Positions 33,043-40,913 of a DNA stretch of 64,000 nucleotides are shown here, piece after piece. The DNA comes from Synechococcus sp. CBW1108 (lineage in GTDB: Bacteria; Cyanobacteriota; Cyanobacteriia; PCC-6307; Cyanobiaceae): positions 3,162,221-3,226,220 of the forward strand of contig NZ_CP060395.1 in NCBI RefSeq assembly GCF_015840335.1, read 5' to 3'. The position numbers and the translations under genes are program-made. The notes under the pieces are model-generated. The model was given only the letters and a program-made list of their open reading frames with translations, made no database searches and had not been told where the DNA came from. Within the stretch, counting starts at the first letter, position 1. Each line of letters starts with the position of its first letter.

Positions 33043-33125
33043 CCTGCAAAGCGTCTGACGCGATACTCCACTCTGGCGCCGTGGCACATGCCCTGGTCCT
33101 CTCCTACTGCTGATGCGCCGCGGCC

Positions 33126-33824
33126 ATGACCACTGAATCCCGCCTTATCACCCATAGCCAGAGCTATATCGATGCTCTTGGTTGGGCCGCTGATCTGCAC
33201 CAGCGGCAGCAGCGCAAGGGCAAACCTGTGCCCTACATCTCCCACCTGATTGCCGTCAGCGCCCTGATCTGGGAAGACGGCGGCGACGAAGACCAGGCCA
33301 TTGCCGGTCTGCTCCATGACGCGATCGAGGATGCCGGCATCACGGCCGAGGAGATCGCCGCCCGTTTTGGCAAGCGTGTTGCCCAGATCGTCGTCGACTG
33401 CACGGATACCAGCGGTGCGGTGGAGGCCGGTGGCGAGAAGGAACCCTGGCTGGTGCGCAAGACCCGCTACATCTACCATCTGCAGACCGCCCAGCTGGAT
33501 TCACTGCTGGTGAGCGCGGCCGACAAGGCCCACAACGCCCGCGACATGGTGCTCGATGCCCGCAGGGATCCCGCGATGTGGAGCAAGTTCAATGCGGGTC
33601 TGGAGGGCTCGACCTGGTACCTGCTGCGGTTGCAGCAGACCTTCTCTTCTCGCCTTGCCGGCAGTCGCTCGGTTGCGCTGCTGGGGGAGTCGGTTCAGGA
33701 GATCCTGAACAGCGCAGCGTATCTGCCCTGTGTACCCGAGGGCATTGCCCCGGCAGTGTGGGCTGCTGGCTATGCCGAACGCCGCCAGCTGAGCGAGTCG
33801 GACACGACCGGTGCAGCGGCTTGA
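33126..33824 (+). CDS. HD-domain phosphohydrolase, RelA/SpoT-hydrolase-like
   Basis: A 232-residue protein matching the HD_4/SpoT hydrolase fold. First His region: YISHLIAVSALIWEDGGDEDQAIAGLLHDAIEDAGI, with the HD dyad and the ED pair typical of (p)ppGpp hydrolases. Then the later conserved Asp/Asn motif (VSAADKAHNARDMVLDA). There is no synthetase or regulatory domain, so it is a stand-alone small alarmone-hydrolase-like enzyme (MESH1/SAH type in size). Its presence beside nucleotide-signalling genes is suggestive, but such stand-alone HD proteins are also common in accessory regions. Substrate not shown. Confidence 0.8.
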   Translation: MTTESRLITHSQSYIDALGWAADLHQRQQRKGKPVPYISHLIAVSALIWEDGGDEDQAIAGLLHDAIEDAGITAEEIAARFGKRVAQIVVDCTDTSGAVEAGGEKEPWLVRKTRYIYHLQTAQLDSLLVSAADKAHNARDMVLDARRDPAMWSKFNAGLEGSTWYLLRLQQTFSSRLAGSRSVALLGESVQEILNSAAYLPCVPEGIAPAVWAAGYAERRQLSESDTTGAAA

Positions 33825-34321
33825 GCTGAATCACTCGCCTATGAAGGGACTTGCTCCGGTCCTCTCCATTTTGAGGCCCTCCTGACGTCGGACCTCCGCT
33901 GGGTTCGGTCCCGTCGCTGCGCCAGCAGCTGAACGGGGTGGAGTGTGGCCCTATCCATCTATGCTGCCAGGGCAGTTCAGCGCAGCGGCCATGGCAGGCG
34001 GCGGATCGGCCGCACCTGCGGCTAGAGCTGCGGCGGGATCTGCAGTTGCTGGTCGACCCAGTGGGGGGCTATTGCGGTCGCCGTGGATGCGGAGCATGGC
34101 GTTGGCTGAAAGTGCTGCCCGCCAGCCTGACCGGACCGGCCCGCTCCGCCAGCGCAGAAGGCGACAGGGCGGCGCAACCAATGGCACAACCGCGGCCATC
34201 GATAGCACCAGCGCAAGCTCCGGGAATGCATATCAGTCCGCGCTGCTTTCTAGCGGCTCGAGATCAGCACCATGTCGACCCGCACCAGCAGTAGAACAGC
34301 CGTACTGCTGCCGAAGCTTGG
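33825..34321. other. Region without a convincing gene
   Basis: About 500 bp, very GC-rich, with overlapping 100-codon frames on both strands that lack motifs, membrane segments or ribosome sites. It may be the decayed end of a lost gene. Confidence 0.45.
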
Positions 34322-34711
34322 ATGTTGGCCGACCTGCCCATTGGCGAACCTGTCCCCTACCGCCAGGACTCATTAGGTGAAGACCTAGATCTCCATGCTG
34401 CTCTGGTTCCCAACCCGGTCTGCACCTTTTACATGCGGGTCAGCGGCAATCGCCTGCGCCAGCACGGGATCAACGACGGCGACCTGATGGTGATCGACCG
34501 CAGTGTTGAACCCTGCTCCGGCCATGTCGTTGTCGTAGCCCATCAGGGCAGCTTCCTGCTGCGGCCGCTGCTGCGCCAGGGGGAGCAGTGGCTGCTTGAG
34601 CCGGTGCGGCCAGGAGAAGTAGCAATTCCTTTGGACCTGGAGGTCTTTGATCGCTCAGGGCTGTTTGGGGTAGTGGTCCATGCGGTGCATCACCTCAATA
34701 AGCCGCGTTAA
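34322..34711 (+). CDS. umuD: S24/UmuD-like protein without catalytic dyad
   Basis: A 129-residue protein with the overall UmuD/LexA C-domain pattern: an N-terminal arm with PVPYRQDSLGEDLDLHAALVPN, then TFYMRVSGNRLRQHGINDGDLMVIDRS, GHVVVVAHQGSFLLRPLL and the C-terminal GLFGVVVHAVHHL. In UmuD the catalytic Ser lies in (V/A)SGDSM and the Lys in the GEFTVKKL strand. Here those positions read Arg44 (SGNRL) and Arg81 (LLRPL), so self-cleavage should be impossible. No umuC follows. It could be a permanently uncleaved inhibitor or scaffold partner of an error-prone polymerase encoded elsewhere. The family call is firm, the role inferred. Confidence 0.72.
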   Translation: MLADLPIGEPVPYRQDSLGEDLDLHAALVPNPVCTFYMRVSGNRLRQHGINDGDLMVIDRSVEPCSGHVVVVAHQGSFLLRPLLRQGEQWLLEPVRPGEVAIPLDLEVFDRSGLFGVVVHAVHHLNKPR

Positions 34712-34812
34712 AGAAAGATCTGACTTGGGGCCGATAGCCATGAGCTAGAAGTCGAGCTATGCAAACCCCCAGGCATTGCCTAGGGGGCAGAGATCAAGAT
34801 TCCTCGAGAAGT

Positions 34813-35049
34813 TTAGAAGCAGAAGGGAAGAAACTGGGTGCGGCAGGCGGCATACCCATCCACCAATGCGCCGAGGCCGATCTGGTGGGCGATGCCAAAG
34901 CCGGTGAGGCCTTCCACCACGATGCCGATCACAATGCCGAGCATGGCGGCGCGGCCGTTAAACAGTTCAGCTCGCTTGAGCTGCTCCATGTGGATCAGTT
35001 GCTCAGCACGATGCTGGAACCACTTGTCGTTTGCAGGAGTGTTCGTCAT
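34813..35049 (-). CDS. hli: High-light-inducible protein (HLIP)
   Basis: A 78-residue one-helix protein of the chlorophyll a/b-binding superfamily. The signature RAELFNGRAAMLGIVIGIVVEGLTG (chlorophyll-binding Glu, Asn/Arg pair) lies at residues ~26-50, preceded by WFQHRAEQL. HLIPs bind chlorophyll and carotenoid and protect photosystems and chlorophyll synthesis under strong light. It is the last of a four-gene cluster read leftward. The C-terminal ~20 residues (CRTQFLPFCF) are unusual for the family. Confidence 0.9.
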   Translation of the reverse strand: MTNTPANDKWFQHRAEQLIHMEQLKRAELFNGRAAMLGIVIGIVVEGLTGFGIAHQIGLGALVDGYAACRTQFLPFCF

Positions 35050-35103
35050 GGATTTGGGGCGATGAGCAATTCTTGAAACGCTTGATTGATAAGAAGGCCA
35101 GTG

Positions 35104-35181
35104 TCAATCAGCAAGATCGGGTTGGTTTAGAGACCCGATCAGCCAGGCTCCGATCAGGAAGAAGGTGAGGGCTGAAATCAT
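35104..35181 (-). CDS. 25-residue hydrophobic microprotein in HLIP cluster
   Basis: ATG 35181 overlaps the stop of the upstream microprotein (ATGA). The product has a single hydrophobic helix (ISALTFFLIGAWLIGSL) and a short acidic tail. Its tight coupling inside an HLIP cluster suggests a membrane microprotein working with photosystem or pigment-binding proteins. No family known to me. Confidence 0.55.
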   Translation of the reverse strand: MISALTFFLIGAWLIGSLNQPDLAD

Positions 35182-35294
35182 CCAACCCTCTTAGCCAGGT
35201 CACTGGGGCGGCTCAGCACATAGACCGTCATTGCCGAAAGCACGGCAGTGATCAGGACAACGGCCGTAACTGCGGCGGTGTAGTCGGTTTGCAT
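35178..35294 (-). CDS. 38-residue membrane microprotein in HLIP cluster
   Basis: It starts 5 bp after the stop of the HLIP at 35300-35443 and overlaps the next microprotein by 4 bases. A single membrane helix (AAVTAVVLITAVLSAMTVYVL) is followed by a basic tail. The position and topology are typical of small thylakoid proteins; identity unknown. Confidence 0.58.
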   Translation of the reverse strand: MQTDYTAAVTAVVLITAVLSAMTVYVLSRPSDLAKRVG

Positions 35295-35299
35295 GGCGC

Positions 35300-35443
35300 T
35301 CAACCCAGCCCGATTTGGGAAAGGATGCCCTGGCCGGTAAGGAGCTCGGTGCCCAGGCCGATTACGAAGCCGAGCATGGCCAGACGGCCATTCCAGGTCT
35401 CGGCGAAGGCAACGAACCCGAAGCGGGGAGTGGACTCAGTCAT
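35300..35443 (-). CDS. hli: Short high-light-inducible protein (HLIP)
   Basis: A 47-residue single-helix HLIP: FVAFAETWNGRLAMLGFVIG carries the E-x-x-NGR-x-AM-x-G chlorophyll-binding motif (residues ~15-25), followed by GTELLTGQGILSQIGLG. It leads a leftward cluster of two microproteins and a second HLIP, so all four are probably one transcript. It is too short for many gene callers. Confidence 0.9.
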   Translation of the reverse strand: MTESTPRFGFVAFAETWNGRLAMLGFVIGLGTELLTGQGILSQIGLG

Positions 35444-35659
35444 GTGCGTGACGAAGTGTTAAGGGCAATGTAACGGATTGTGAACGGATTTGGCAAGGCG
35501 GTGGCGCTGGGCCTACTGCCGCTCATTCCACGCCCAGTCGCTTCAGCACGAATTGCATGGAGTTATCGAGGCCGCTGCATCCCTGGCCAAGCGCCAATCA
35601 AGCCGCTGCTGTCCAACCCCTGTCCAACCGGGGTGTTAGGCCATTCCCTAAAAAGTCAA

Positions 35660-35733
35660 TCGGGGCGACAGGATTCGAACCTGCGACCTAGTGCTCCCAA
35701 AGCACCCGCGCTACCAAGCTGCGCCACGCCCCG
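35660..35733 (-). tRNA. tRNA-Pro (UGG)
   Basis: The complement folds as a standard cloverleaf: acceptor stem CGGGGCG/CGCCCCG, D arm GCGC-AGCTTGGTA-GCGC, anticodon arm GGTGC-TTTGGGA-GCACT with anticodon TGG, and T arm GCAGG-TTCGAAT-CCTGT. The 5' half is duplicated exactly at 54776-54816. It is the integration site of the adjoining 19-kb element. CCA is not encoded. Confidence 0.95.
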
Positions 35734-35734
35734 T
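35694..35734. repeat. 41-bp direct repeat, attachment site inside tRNA-Pro (left)
   Basis: From CTCCCAAAGCACCCGCGCTA to CACGCCCCGT, identical to 54776-54816. It covers the tRNA from the anticodon loop to the 5' end plus one base. The crossover site of the integrase must lie within it. Confidence 0.88.
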
Positions 35735-35897
35735 TCCTTCGTCATAGTAGTGGAGTGCAGGCCAGCACTGGATTCTTGCTGTGCCAACGGGTTTGGGGCT
35801 TGTAGCGGGTAGGGGCAAATGGCAGCATGTAGTGGCTGGATATCACTTGGATATCACTAGCCCGTCACTTTTCTGTCACTAGCGCCGCAGGGGCCCC

Positions 35898-37109
35898 ATG
35901 ACCCGTCGATCCGACGCCCCACCATGGGTGCAGGGCTTAAGGGCACAGCTGAAGAGCACCGTTGGCCCTGCGTACCGATTGGGGGAACAAAGCGGCAAGG
36001 CGAAGCTTGACGTCCGATACGCCGACGGCACCAGAGGAACAGCGGTTCTTCCCGTCTTGTGGGTGCCGGGCCAGGCTCGCCACATACAGGAGGTTGTGGA
36101 GCGCGTAGCCCAACAGCTTGCTATGGGCCTCACCCTGCGCCAGGCACTAGAGGTGATCCGTGGCAAGGCCGTGCCCCCACCTGAACGTGGCATCGCCCCC
36201 GTAGGTATGGAGTTGTTGGCCGCGTGGGAAGCCTTCGGGGTCCACAAGGTCCATCGGACCGGCCAAATCAAAGCCAGCACATGGATTGTCGACTACGGCA
36301 AGTCGGCTAAACGTCTTCAGGTTGTCGCTGGCAAGGCAGTTGACGCCAAGTCACTGTTGACCCTGGCCGGAGAGGCTTGGCCGCCGGGGTCCCGCCGTCG
36401 CCAGGTGGTTTTGCAGCATCTCGCCGCAATGTGCCGCTGGGGAGTCGAAAACGACCTCTTGCAGGCTGATCGCTGGACCCCACCCCCCAGCCTGAAGAGC
36501 TACGTCGGTGAAAAACGAGCCGGGCGAGTGGATGGAATTCCCCTTAACGACGATCAGATCCTTGGCCTGCTCAATGGTCTGCCGCAGGACACGGCAGGGC
36601 AGAGGTGGAATTACGCCATTCAGCTGATGGCTGCCTACGGCCTACGGCCAGTCGAATTGCTGCACCTGCGCATGGAACCGGCCGGAGGCCTGTGGTGCGA
36701 CTACATAAAACGAAGTGGCGGGGGATCGACGAGGCCACGCCAGCTCCGGGCCCTGCACCCTGAGTGGGAAGTCGAATGGAGGTTGCGCGAACGAATCGAG
36801 GCGGGTGAGCCGTTGCCACCGTTCGGAGGCGGGGTGGCTGATGCCGCTCGTCGTTACCTAAGCCGGCAACAGGCATGGATGGATCTGGCCACCTCAGGAG
36901 CTACCTGCTACGGATTCCGGCACGGGTATGCCCTACGTGCGCACCAGACATACGGCCTAAGCCCGCGGGTGGCGGCAGCACTGATGGGGCATTCGGTCGA
37001 AACCCACTCTCGGCATTACGGCAGGTGGACCGATGAAGCGACCATCGACAGTGCGCTGGAAGCGGCCATGCAGTACCGCAAGTTGACGCAAGCGCAAGCT
37101 TCTGTATAG
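35898..37109 (+). CDS. int: Tyrosine recombinase (integrase) of the tRNA-Pro element
   Basis: A 403-residue integrase. A ~100-residue arm-binding region is followed by a core-binding helical domain (~100-205) and the catalytic domain. Catalytic residues: Arg250 (AAYGLRPVELLHL), probable Lys271, Arg341 (CYGFRHGYALR, with Tyr where the first His usually stands), His365 (LMGHSVETH) and the nucleophile Tyr374 (RHYGRW). It starts 165 bp from the tRNA-Pro gene and points away from it, the usual place for an integrase that uses the tRNA as attachment site. It should cut within the 41-bp repeat. Confidence 0.9.
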   Translation: MTRRSDAPPWVQGLRAQLKSTVGPAYRLGEQSGKAKLDVRYADGTRGTAVLPVLWVPGQARHIQEVVERVAQQLAMGLTLRQALEVIRGKAVPPPERGIAPVGMELLAAWEAFGVHKVHRTGQIKASTWIVDYGKSAKRLQVVAGKAVDAKSLLTLAGEAWPPGSRRRQVVLQHLAAMCRWGVENDLLQADRWTPPPSLKSYVGEKRAGRVDGIPLNDDQILGLLNGLPQDTAGQRWNYAIQLMAAYGLRPVELLHLRMEPAGGLWCDYIKRSGGGSTRPRQLRALHPEWEVEWRLRERIEAGEPLPPFGGGVADAARRYLSRQQAWMDLATSGATCYGFRHGYALRAHQTYGLSPRVAAALMGHSVETHSRHYGRWTDEATIDSALEAAMQYRKLTQAQASV

Positions 37110-37242
37110 TTAAATTGCTGATGGCGTCCGCAGTCAGCACACCCGATATGGCCGGGGCCAATGCCACATGTCTGATCCTTTGATCAGGCGTGCACACATA
37201 GCAGGCATACGCAGCAGACCCTCGTTCTTTGGGAATGCACCT

Positions 37243-37509
37243 ATGCCCCCTACTAATTTTGAGTGGCTACAGCAGCAATGCCTTGCTGGAGGACCATGGC
37301 TTCGAACTGCTGATGCAGTCACGGAGCTAGGCATTAGCCGCGACACGCTGTTACGCCGTAGCCGTGATGGGTATCTCCGGGGTGGTGAACACTTCATCTC
37401 CGCAGGGCCACATCGCACCAGTCCACGCTTGTGGTCAATAGCTGCCGTGCGGGTCGCAATGGCTGGATGGACAGGAATCCATCCACCTGCAATTACTGTA
37501 AAACAGTAG
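37243..37509 (+). CDS. HTH regulator or excisionase-like small protein
   Basis: An 88-residue protein from ATG 37243 (MPPTNFEWLQ); the frame is open from ATG 37168, so a 113-residue form is possible. The middle carries a winged helix-turn-helix (LRTADAVTELGISRDTLLRRSRDGYLRGGEHFI) like MerR/excisionase proteins, then a beta-like end (SPRLWSIAAVRVAMAGW). Position right after the integrase suits a recombination directionality factor or early regulator. The choice between these is inference. Confidence 0.65.
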   Translation: MPPTNFEWLQQQCLAGGPWLRTADAVTELGISRDTLLRRSRDGYLRGGEHFISAGPHRTSPRLWSIAAVRVAMAGWTGIHPPAITVKQ

Positions 37510-37599
37510 AAAAACTTGCAGGCACCGCTTATCAAGCCATGCCTACAATTCCCTACTTTTGCCTATACTATGTGTGACGCCACCAGAGACCGGAGTGCA

Positions 37600-37797
37600 A
37601 TGAACCTGCGCAATTTTGCCCAGATGGAATACCGAGGAGCGCCGTTAAACACGATGCTTCACGCCAGATTTCCGAAGACACTTGCTGTCTTCCTGAAGTC
37701 TGCGGCCATGGTCGAAGGCGTTACCGAGTCGACATTGATTCGGTACGCCTGCGAGGAGTGGGCAAGCACGCAGGGTTATTCACGCTCAGGCATCTGA
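37600..37797 (+). CDS. Ribbon-helix-helix-like regulator
   Basis: A 65-residue protein. ATG 37600 is preceded by CGGAG at about 5 bases, which decides this start over ATG 37570. After a short arm the sequence ARFPKTLAVFLKSAAMVEGVTESTLIRYACEEW has the strand-helix-helix spacing of CopG/Arc-type DNA-binding proteins. Such proteins dimerise and often control copy number or integrase expression on mobile elements. It is followed at once by a terminator-like hairpin. Target unknown. Confidence 0.6.
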   Translation: MNLRNFAQMEYRGAPLNTMLHARFPKTLAVFLKSAAMVEGVTESTLIRYACEEWASTQGYSRSGI

Positions 37798-37806
37798 AAA
37801 CAGGAA

Positions 37807-37828
37807 AGCCGCCCCGTGACAGGCGGCT
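37807..37828 (+). terminator. Stem-loop between early regulators and replication genes
   Basis: AGCCGCC pairs with GGCGGCT around an 8-base loop CCGTGACA, 10 bp after the RHH gene's stop. There is no strong U tract, so termination may be partial. Confidence 0.5.
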
Positions 37829-37875
37829 CTCCAAAGGTTGCGGCACCACCAAGCACCACCACTTAGGAGTTTACC

Positions 37876-38400
37876 GTGAAAAGGATTACTAGTCTCGCCA
37901 CTGCGGACTTACTGGAAGATTGGGCAGAACCGATCGACTTTGACCTGGTTCTAGGTCCATTCAAGCTCGGAAACCTCAATCCACGCCTACCGGCAGATGG
38001 GGTGAATCTCCGAGACGTCATGCCGCCCGAGCCCATGCAGGGGCGTTGCGAATCGTGGGAGGAGATCCGCCAACGCGCTGAGAGCTACGCCCGCTCCGAA
38101 TTTGGTTACCGCGACCAGCACCCCTACCGCTCGATCACTGCGGAATCGCGGCTGATGGTGGGGACGTTGGCCCTGCCGGAGAAGCTCCTACAGGGGACTT
38201 TCAAGCGACTTTTTGGGGAGACGACTGAACACCCCACCACCTGGCAGGTCCGGGCCGTGGCGTTTGCGCTCTTCAATCCGCCGATGGCGTTTTGGGGAAG
38301 TGAGAGCTGGGCAGAGGTCTGCCATCGAGCCGATATGTACGCCAAGCGGCGGGAGCGGATCACCGCTCAGATCAAGAAACTGCTGGCGTTGGGGGAGTGA
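37876..38400 (+). CDS. Unknown protein preceding the primase-helicase
   Basis: A 174-residue, mostly helical protein. It begins MKRITSLATADLLEDWAEPI, with conserved-looking SWEEIRQRAESYARSEFGYRDQHPYRS and SESWAEVCHRADMYAKRRERITAQIKKLL; the two stretches are alike, hinting at an internal repeat of a W-x-E-(I/V)-x-x-R-A-(E/D)-x-Y motif. I recognise no family. Its TGA overlaps the start of the primase-helicase (TGATG), so the two are coupled, and a replication accessory role is plausible. Confidence 0.65.
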   Translation: MKRITSLATADLLEDWAEPIDFDLVLGPFKLGNLNPRLPADGVNLRDVMPPEPMQGRCESWEEIRQRAESYARSEFGYRDQHPYRSITAESRLMVGTLALPEKLLQGTFKRLFGETTEHPTTWQVRAVAFALFNPPMAFWGSESWAEVCHRADMYAKRRERITAQIKKLLALGE

Positions 38401-40874
38401 TGCTGAGACTTGGAGAGGAGCTACAGGCGCTGGTGGAAGCTGCCGAGCAGCCTGTGTTGATCGACGTTGAGCAGGCCCAGCGCATGCTTGACGTCCTGGG
38501 ATTGCCGCGTGATGAGCCAGTGATCCTCAGCCGTTGGTGGAAGGACGGCGACAGGCTAAACATGAACCACTACCCGCGAAAGAACGCAGGGGACGGGTAC
38601 GACTGGGCGGCCCTGCAGGTCGAACGGTTCTATGAAGCTGTTGCCGCTGAATTTCGGCCAGGGATCGACAGCTTTGGGTTTGTGCCTGAGCGAGGAGGGA
38701 TCGCTTATGACAAACGCAAAGAGATCACCGAAGTCCGGTTTCTGAAATACGAGATCGACGATGCGTCGATGAGCCTTGAGGAGCAGTTCGAGACGTGGCG
38801 TCGAGCAGGGCTGCCACCGCCGACGTTGGTGCTTTTCACCGGCGGCAAGTCGCTGCACTTTTGGTGGCGGCTGAAGACACCGCTGCCATTGGATGAAGGG
38901 ATCGTGGCGTTGAAGCGGTTACAGGAGGCAATTCGGCAGGCCACGCCGGGCGTCAAGCTCGATCCAAAGATGGAGAGCCCTGCGCAGCCGATGCGGTTGG
39001 CGGGTGGCATCCATCCCGGAACACGGCAGAGGAGCACCATCTACGCCGCCGATGGTCGTTGGTACGAAGCGTCGGAGATCCTGAGCCTGTGCCCCGAAAT
39101 TACGGTCAAAGCCAGGGCCGCCAAAGACGATGGCGGGCTGTTTAGGGCAGAAGAAGGGAAGCCAGCAAAACCCGGTGAGTACCCAGAGCCGGACGAACTG
39201 ACGCTGCCGATACCACTACGCCTTGGGCTCAGCCGAGCGACGTACGAACGAATCCATCGCGGAGACAAAGAGGGGGTACGCGCGAAATCTGCCTATGACA
39301 TCGCGCGGTCCCTTCAGGAATCCAAGGCGATGATCGAGTTCCTTGGTTATCGGGTAGAAGAAGACCCGATCGAACTGTTCGAGGTCTATTGCCGCAACAG
39401 CGACTGGTGTGGATACGAAGGGTTTGACTTCTGTGTAGAGCGCCACTTCGCAGGGCCAGATGAGGTAGGTACCGGACAACTCAGTAAGTCGGCCCTGGAG
39501 CGCTCAATCGCGACGTGGGCGGAGGAAACCGGTCAATGGCGTTGGAAGCCGACGTGGAGTCCTGGACGCGGGTTTGCCTCGCAGAAAACTGCTGACGTCT
39601 CCAGGGACAGAACTGGGCCCAAAGACCGTAAGCACTTGCCGTTGCACAGCCGGCTGGACCTGTTCGAACGGTTCTTACGGCGTTCACTGAGGCGGCACCG
39701 CAACCCGTTCAGGCGGATGGTCTTTCTGCGTGCAGTGGTCAAGCAGCTTGACCTTGGGCAGGTCGTGAAGGAGAAGGACCTACCCGAGCGGGTAGTTGCG
39801 GCGATGTCTCAGCGGATGGGCGGGCGCTACCAGGCGTTGACTGCTGAGCAGAGGAGAGCACTGCAGTTGTCGGAAGTGGTGTGGCTTGTGCCCGGCGTTA
39901 TCCCAGCTGGTGATCTGACGTTCGTCGGTGGTCGCCCCAAGGTCGGCAAGACCTTGTTGGTTGTCGATCTGATTCGGTGCTTGTTGAACGGGGAAGGTTG
40001 GCTGGGCTTTCCCAGTACCGGCGTCAAACACGCGGTCATCTTTGTGACTGATGACCAGGGTGATCGCGATACCAAGGCGATGTTGACACGGCAGGGCCTT
40101 TGGGATCACGAGCGGCTGTTGTGGTCGAGCAGCTTTCGGCTAGACGAGCAACAGCTCGATCAGTTGCTGGATGACATCAAGGCGAATCCCGGGGCAGTTG
40201 TTGTGGTCGACAGCCTCCGCAGCATTAGCCGTGGTCTGACCACCAACGAAAACGACGCTGCGCTCGGAGTCCTTCTTTACGACCTGAAAAGTGCAGTTAT
40301 GGCGGCAGGTGGGTCGCTGCTCATGATCCACCACGCCTCCAAAACTAGTAATGAGGTGGGTGTGGAGGCACTCAGCGGTCACAGCTCCATCCCAGGCGCC
40401 GGAAACTCAGTCGTCACCCTGCACTACCTGCCTGCCAAGGACGGTAAAAGTGTTCAGAAGGACATCCCTGAGCGTCGACTGTTTCGGGAAGGTCGCTCAG
40501 GCAGTGAGACGCCCGATCTGGTCGTGAGGATCGGCCCTGCGGGGCAGTTCACAAGGATTCAGACGTATGAGGACTTTCTCGGGAAACAGGAAGAGGTAAG
40601 CCGGTCTAAGCGTTTATCGGATCAGAGCCAGCTGGTTCAGGACGCGCTTTGCAAGTTGCTGGAGAGGCGCGACCAGCGCCTTCCGGCCATTGGCACCTTG
40701 GAGTTGCTCAGGCTGGCTGGTGGGTGCGACGAGTCGGTTCGCATCAAGGCAGACCTGGGTAACGACAGCAAGCACAAGCACCTGGAACGGAGACTCAAGG
40801 CCTTCGAGAAGGAAGGTTGTCCGCCGACAATGAAGTTGGCCGGTCGGCGACAAGCTCGTTGGCCGGTGGGGTGA
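38400..40874 (+). CDS. Primase-helicase (AEP-like plus RecA-fold ATPase), 3' end altered by IS21
   Basis: An 824-residue protein. Residues ~90-230 look like an archaeo-eukaryotic-type primase/polymerase: the acidic pair KYEIDDASM, then LVLFTGGKSLHFWWRL with the S-x-H nucleotide-binding motif. Residues ~290-350 resemble a PriCT/D5-N linker (AYDIARSLQES). Residues ~500-700 are a RecA/RepA-type helicase: Walker A GGRPKVGKTLL, HAVIFVTDDQGD, Walker B VVVVDSLRSI and LLMIHHASK. It would start replication of the element. The last ~18 codons come from the left end of an IS21 element (about 40818 onward), so the original C-terminus is lost. Confidence 0.8.
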   Translation: MLRLGEELQALVEAAEQPVLIDVEQAQRMLDVLGLPRDEPVILSRWWKDGDRLNMNHYPRKNAGDGYDWAALQVERFYEAVAAEFRPGIDSFGFVPERGGIAYDKRKEITEVRFLKYEIDDASMSLEEQFETWRRAGLPPPTLVLFTGGKSLHFWWRLKTPLPLDEGIVALKRLQEAIRQATPGVKLDPKMESPAQPMRLAGGIHPGTRQRSTIYAADGRWYEASEILSLCPEITVKARAAKDDGGLFRAEEGKPAKPGEYPEPDELTLPIPLRLGLSRATYERIHRGDKEGVRAKSAYDIARSLQESKAMIEFLGYRVEEDPIELFEVYCRNSDWCGYEGFDFCVERHFAGPDEVGTGQLSKSALERSIATWAEETGQWRWKPTWSPGRGFASQKTADVSRDRTGPKDRKHLPLHSRLDLFERFLRRSLRRHRNPFRRMVFLRAVVKQLDLGQVVKEKDLPERVVAAMSQRMGGRYQALTAEQRRALQLSEVVWLVPGVIPAGDLTFVGGRPKVGKTLLVVDLIRCLLNGEGWLGFPSTGVKHAVIFVTDDQGDRDTKAMLTRQGLWDHERLLWSSSFRLDEQQLDQLLDDIKANPGAVVVVDSLRSISRGLTTNENDAALGVLLYDLKSAVMAAGGSLLMIHHASKTSNEVGVEALSGHSSIPGAGNSVVTLHYLPAKDGKSVQKDIPERRLFREGRSGSETPDLVVRIGPAGQFTRIQTYEDFLGKQEEVSRSKRLSDQSQLVQDALCKLLERRDQRLPAIGTLELLRLAGGCDESVRIKADLGNDSKHKHLERRLKAFEKEGCPPTMKLAGRRQARWPVG

Positions 40875-40913
40875 GTGCTGGAGACCCTGGTGCCGATGCG
40901 CAGGGACCAGGTG

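Noticed and set aside
33938..34294. 118-codon frame upstream of the UmuD-like gene
   Set aside because: Overlapping open frames on both strands in GC-rich DNA, no motif or ribosome site.
35480..35812. 110-codon frame across the tRNA-Pro gene
   Set aside because: It reads through the antisense of a tRNA and the attachment site; chance frame.
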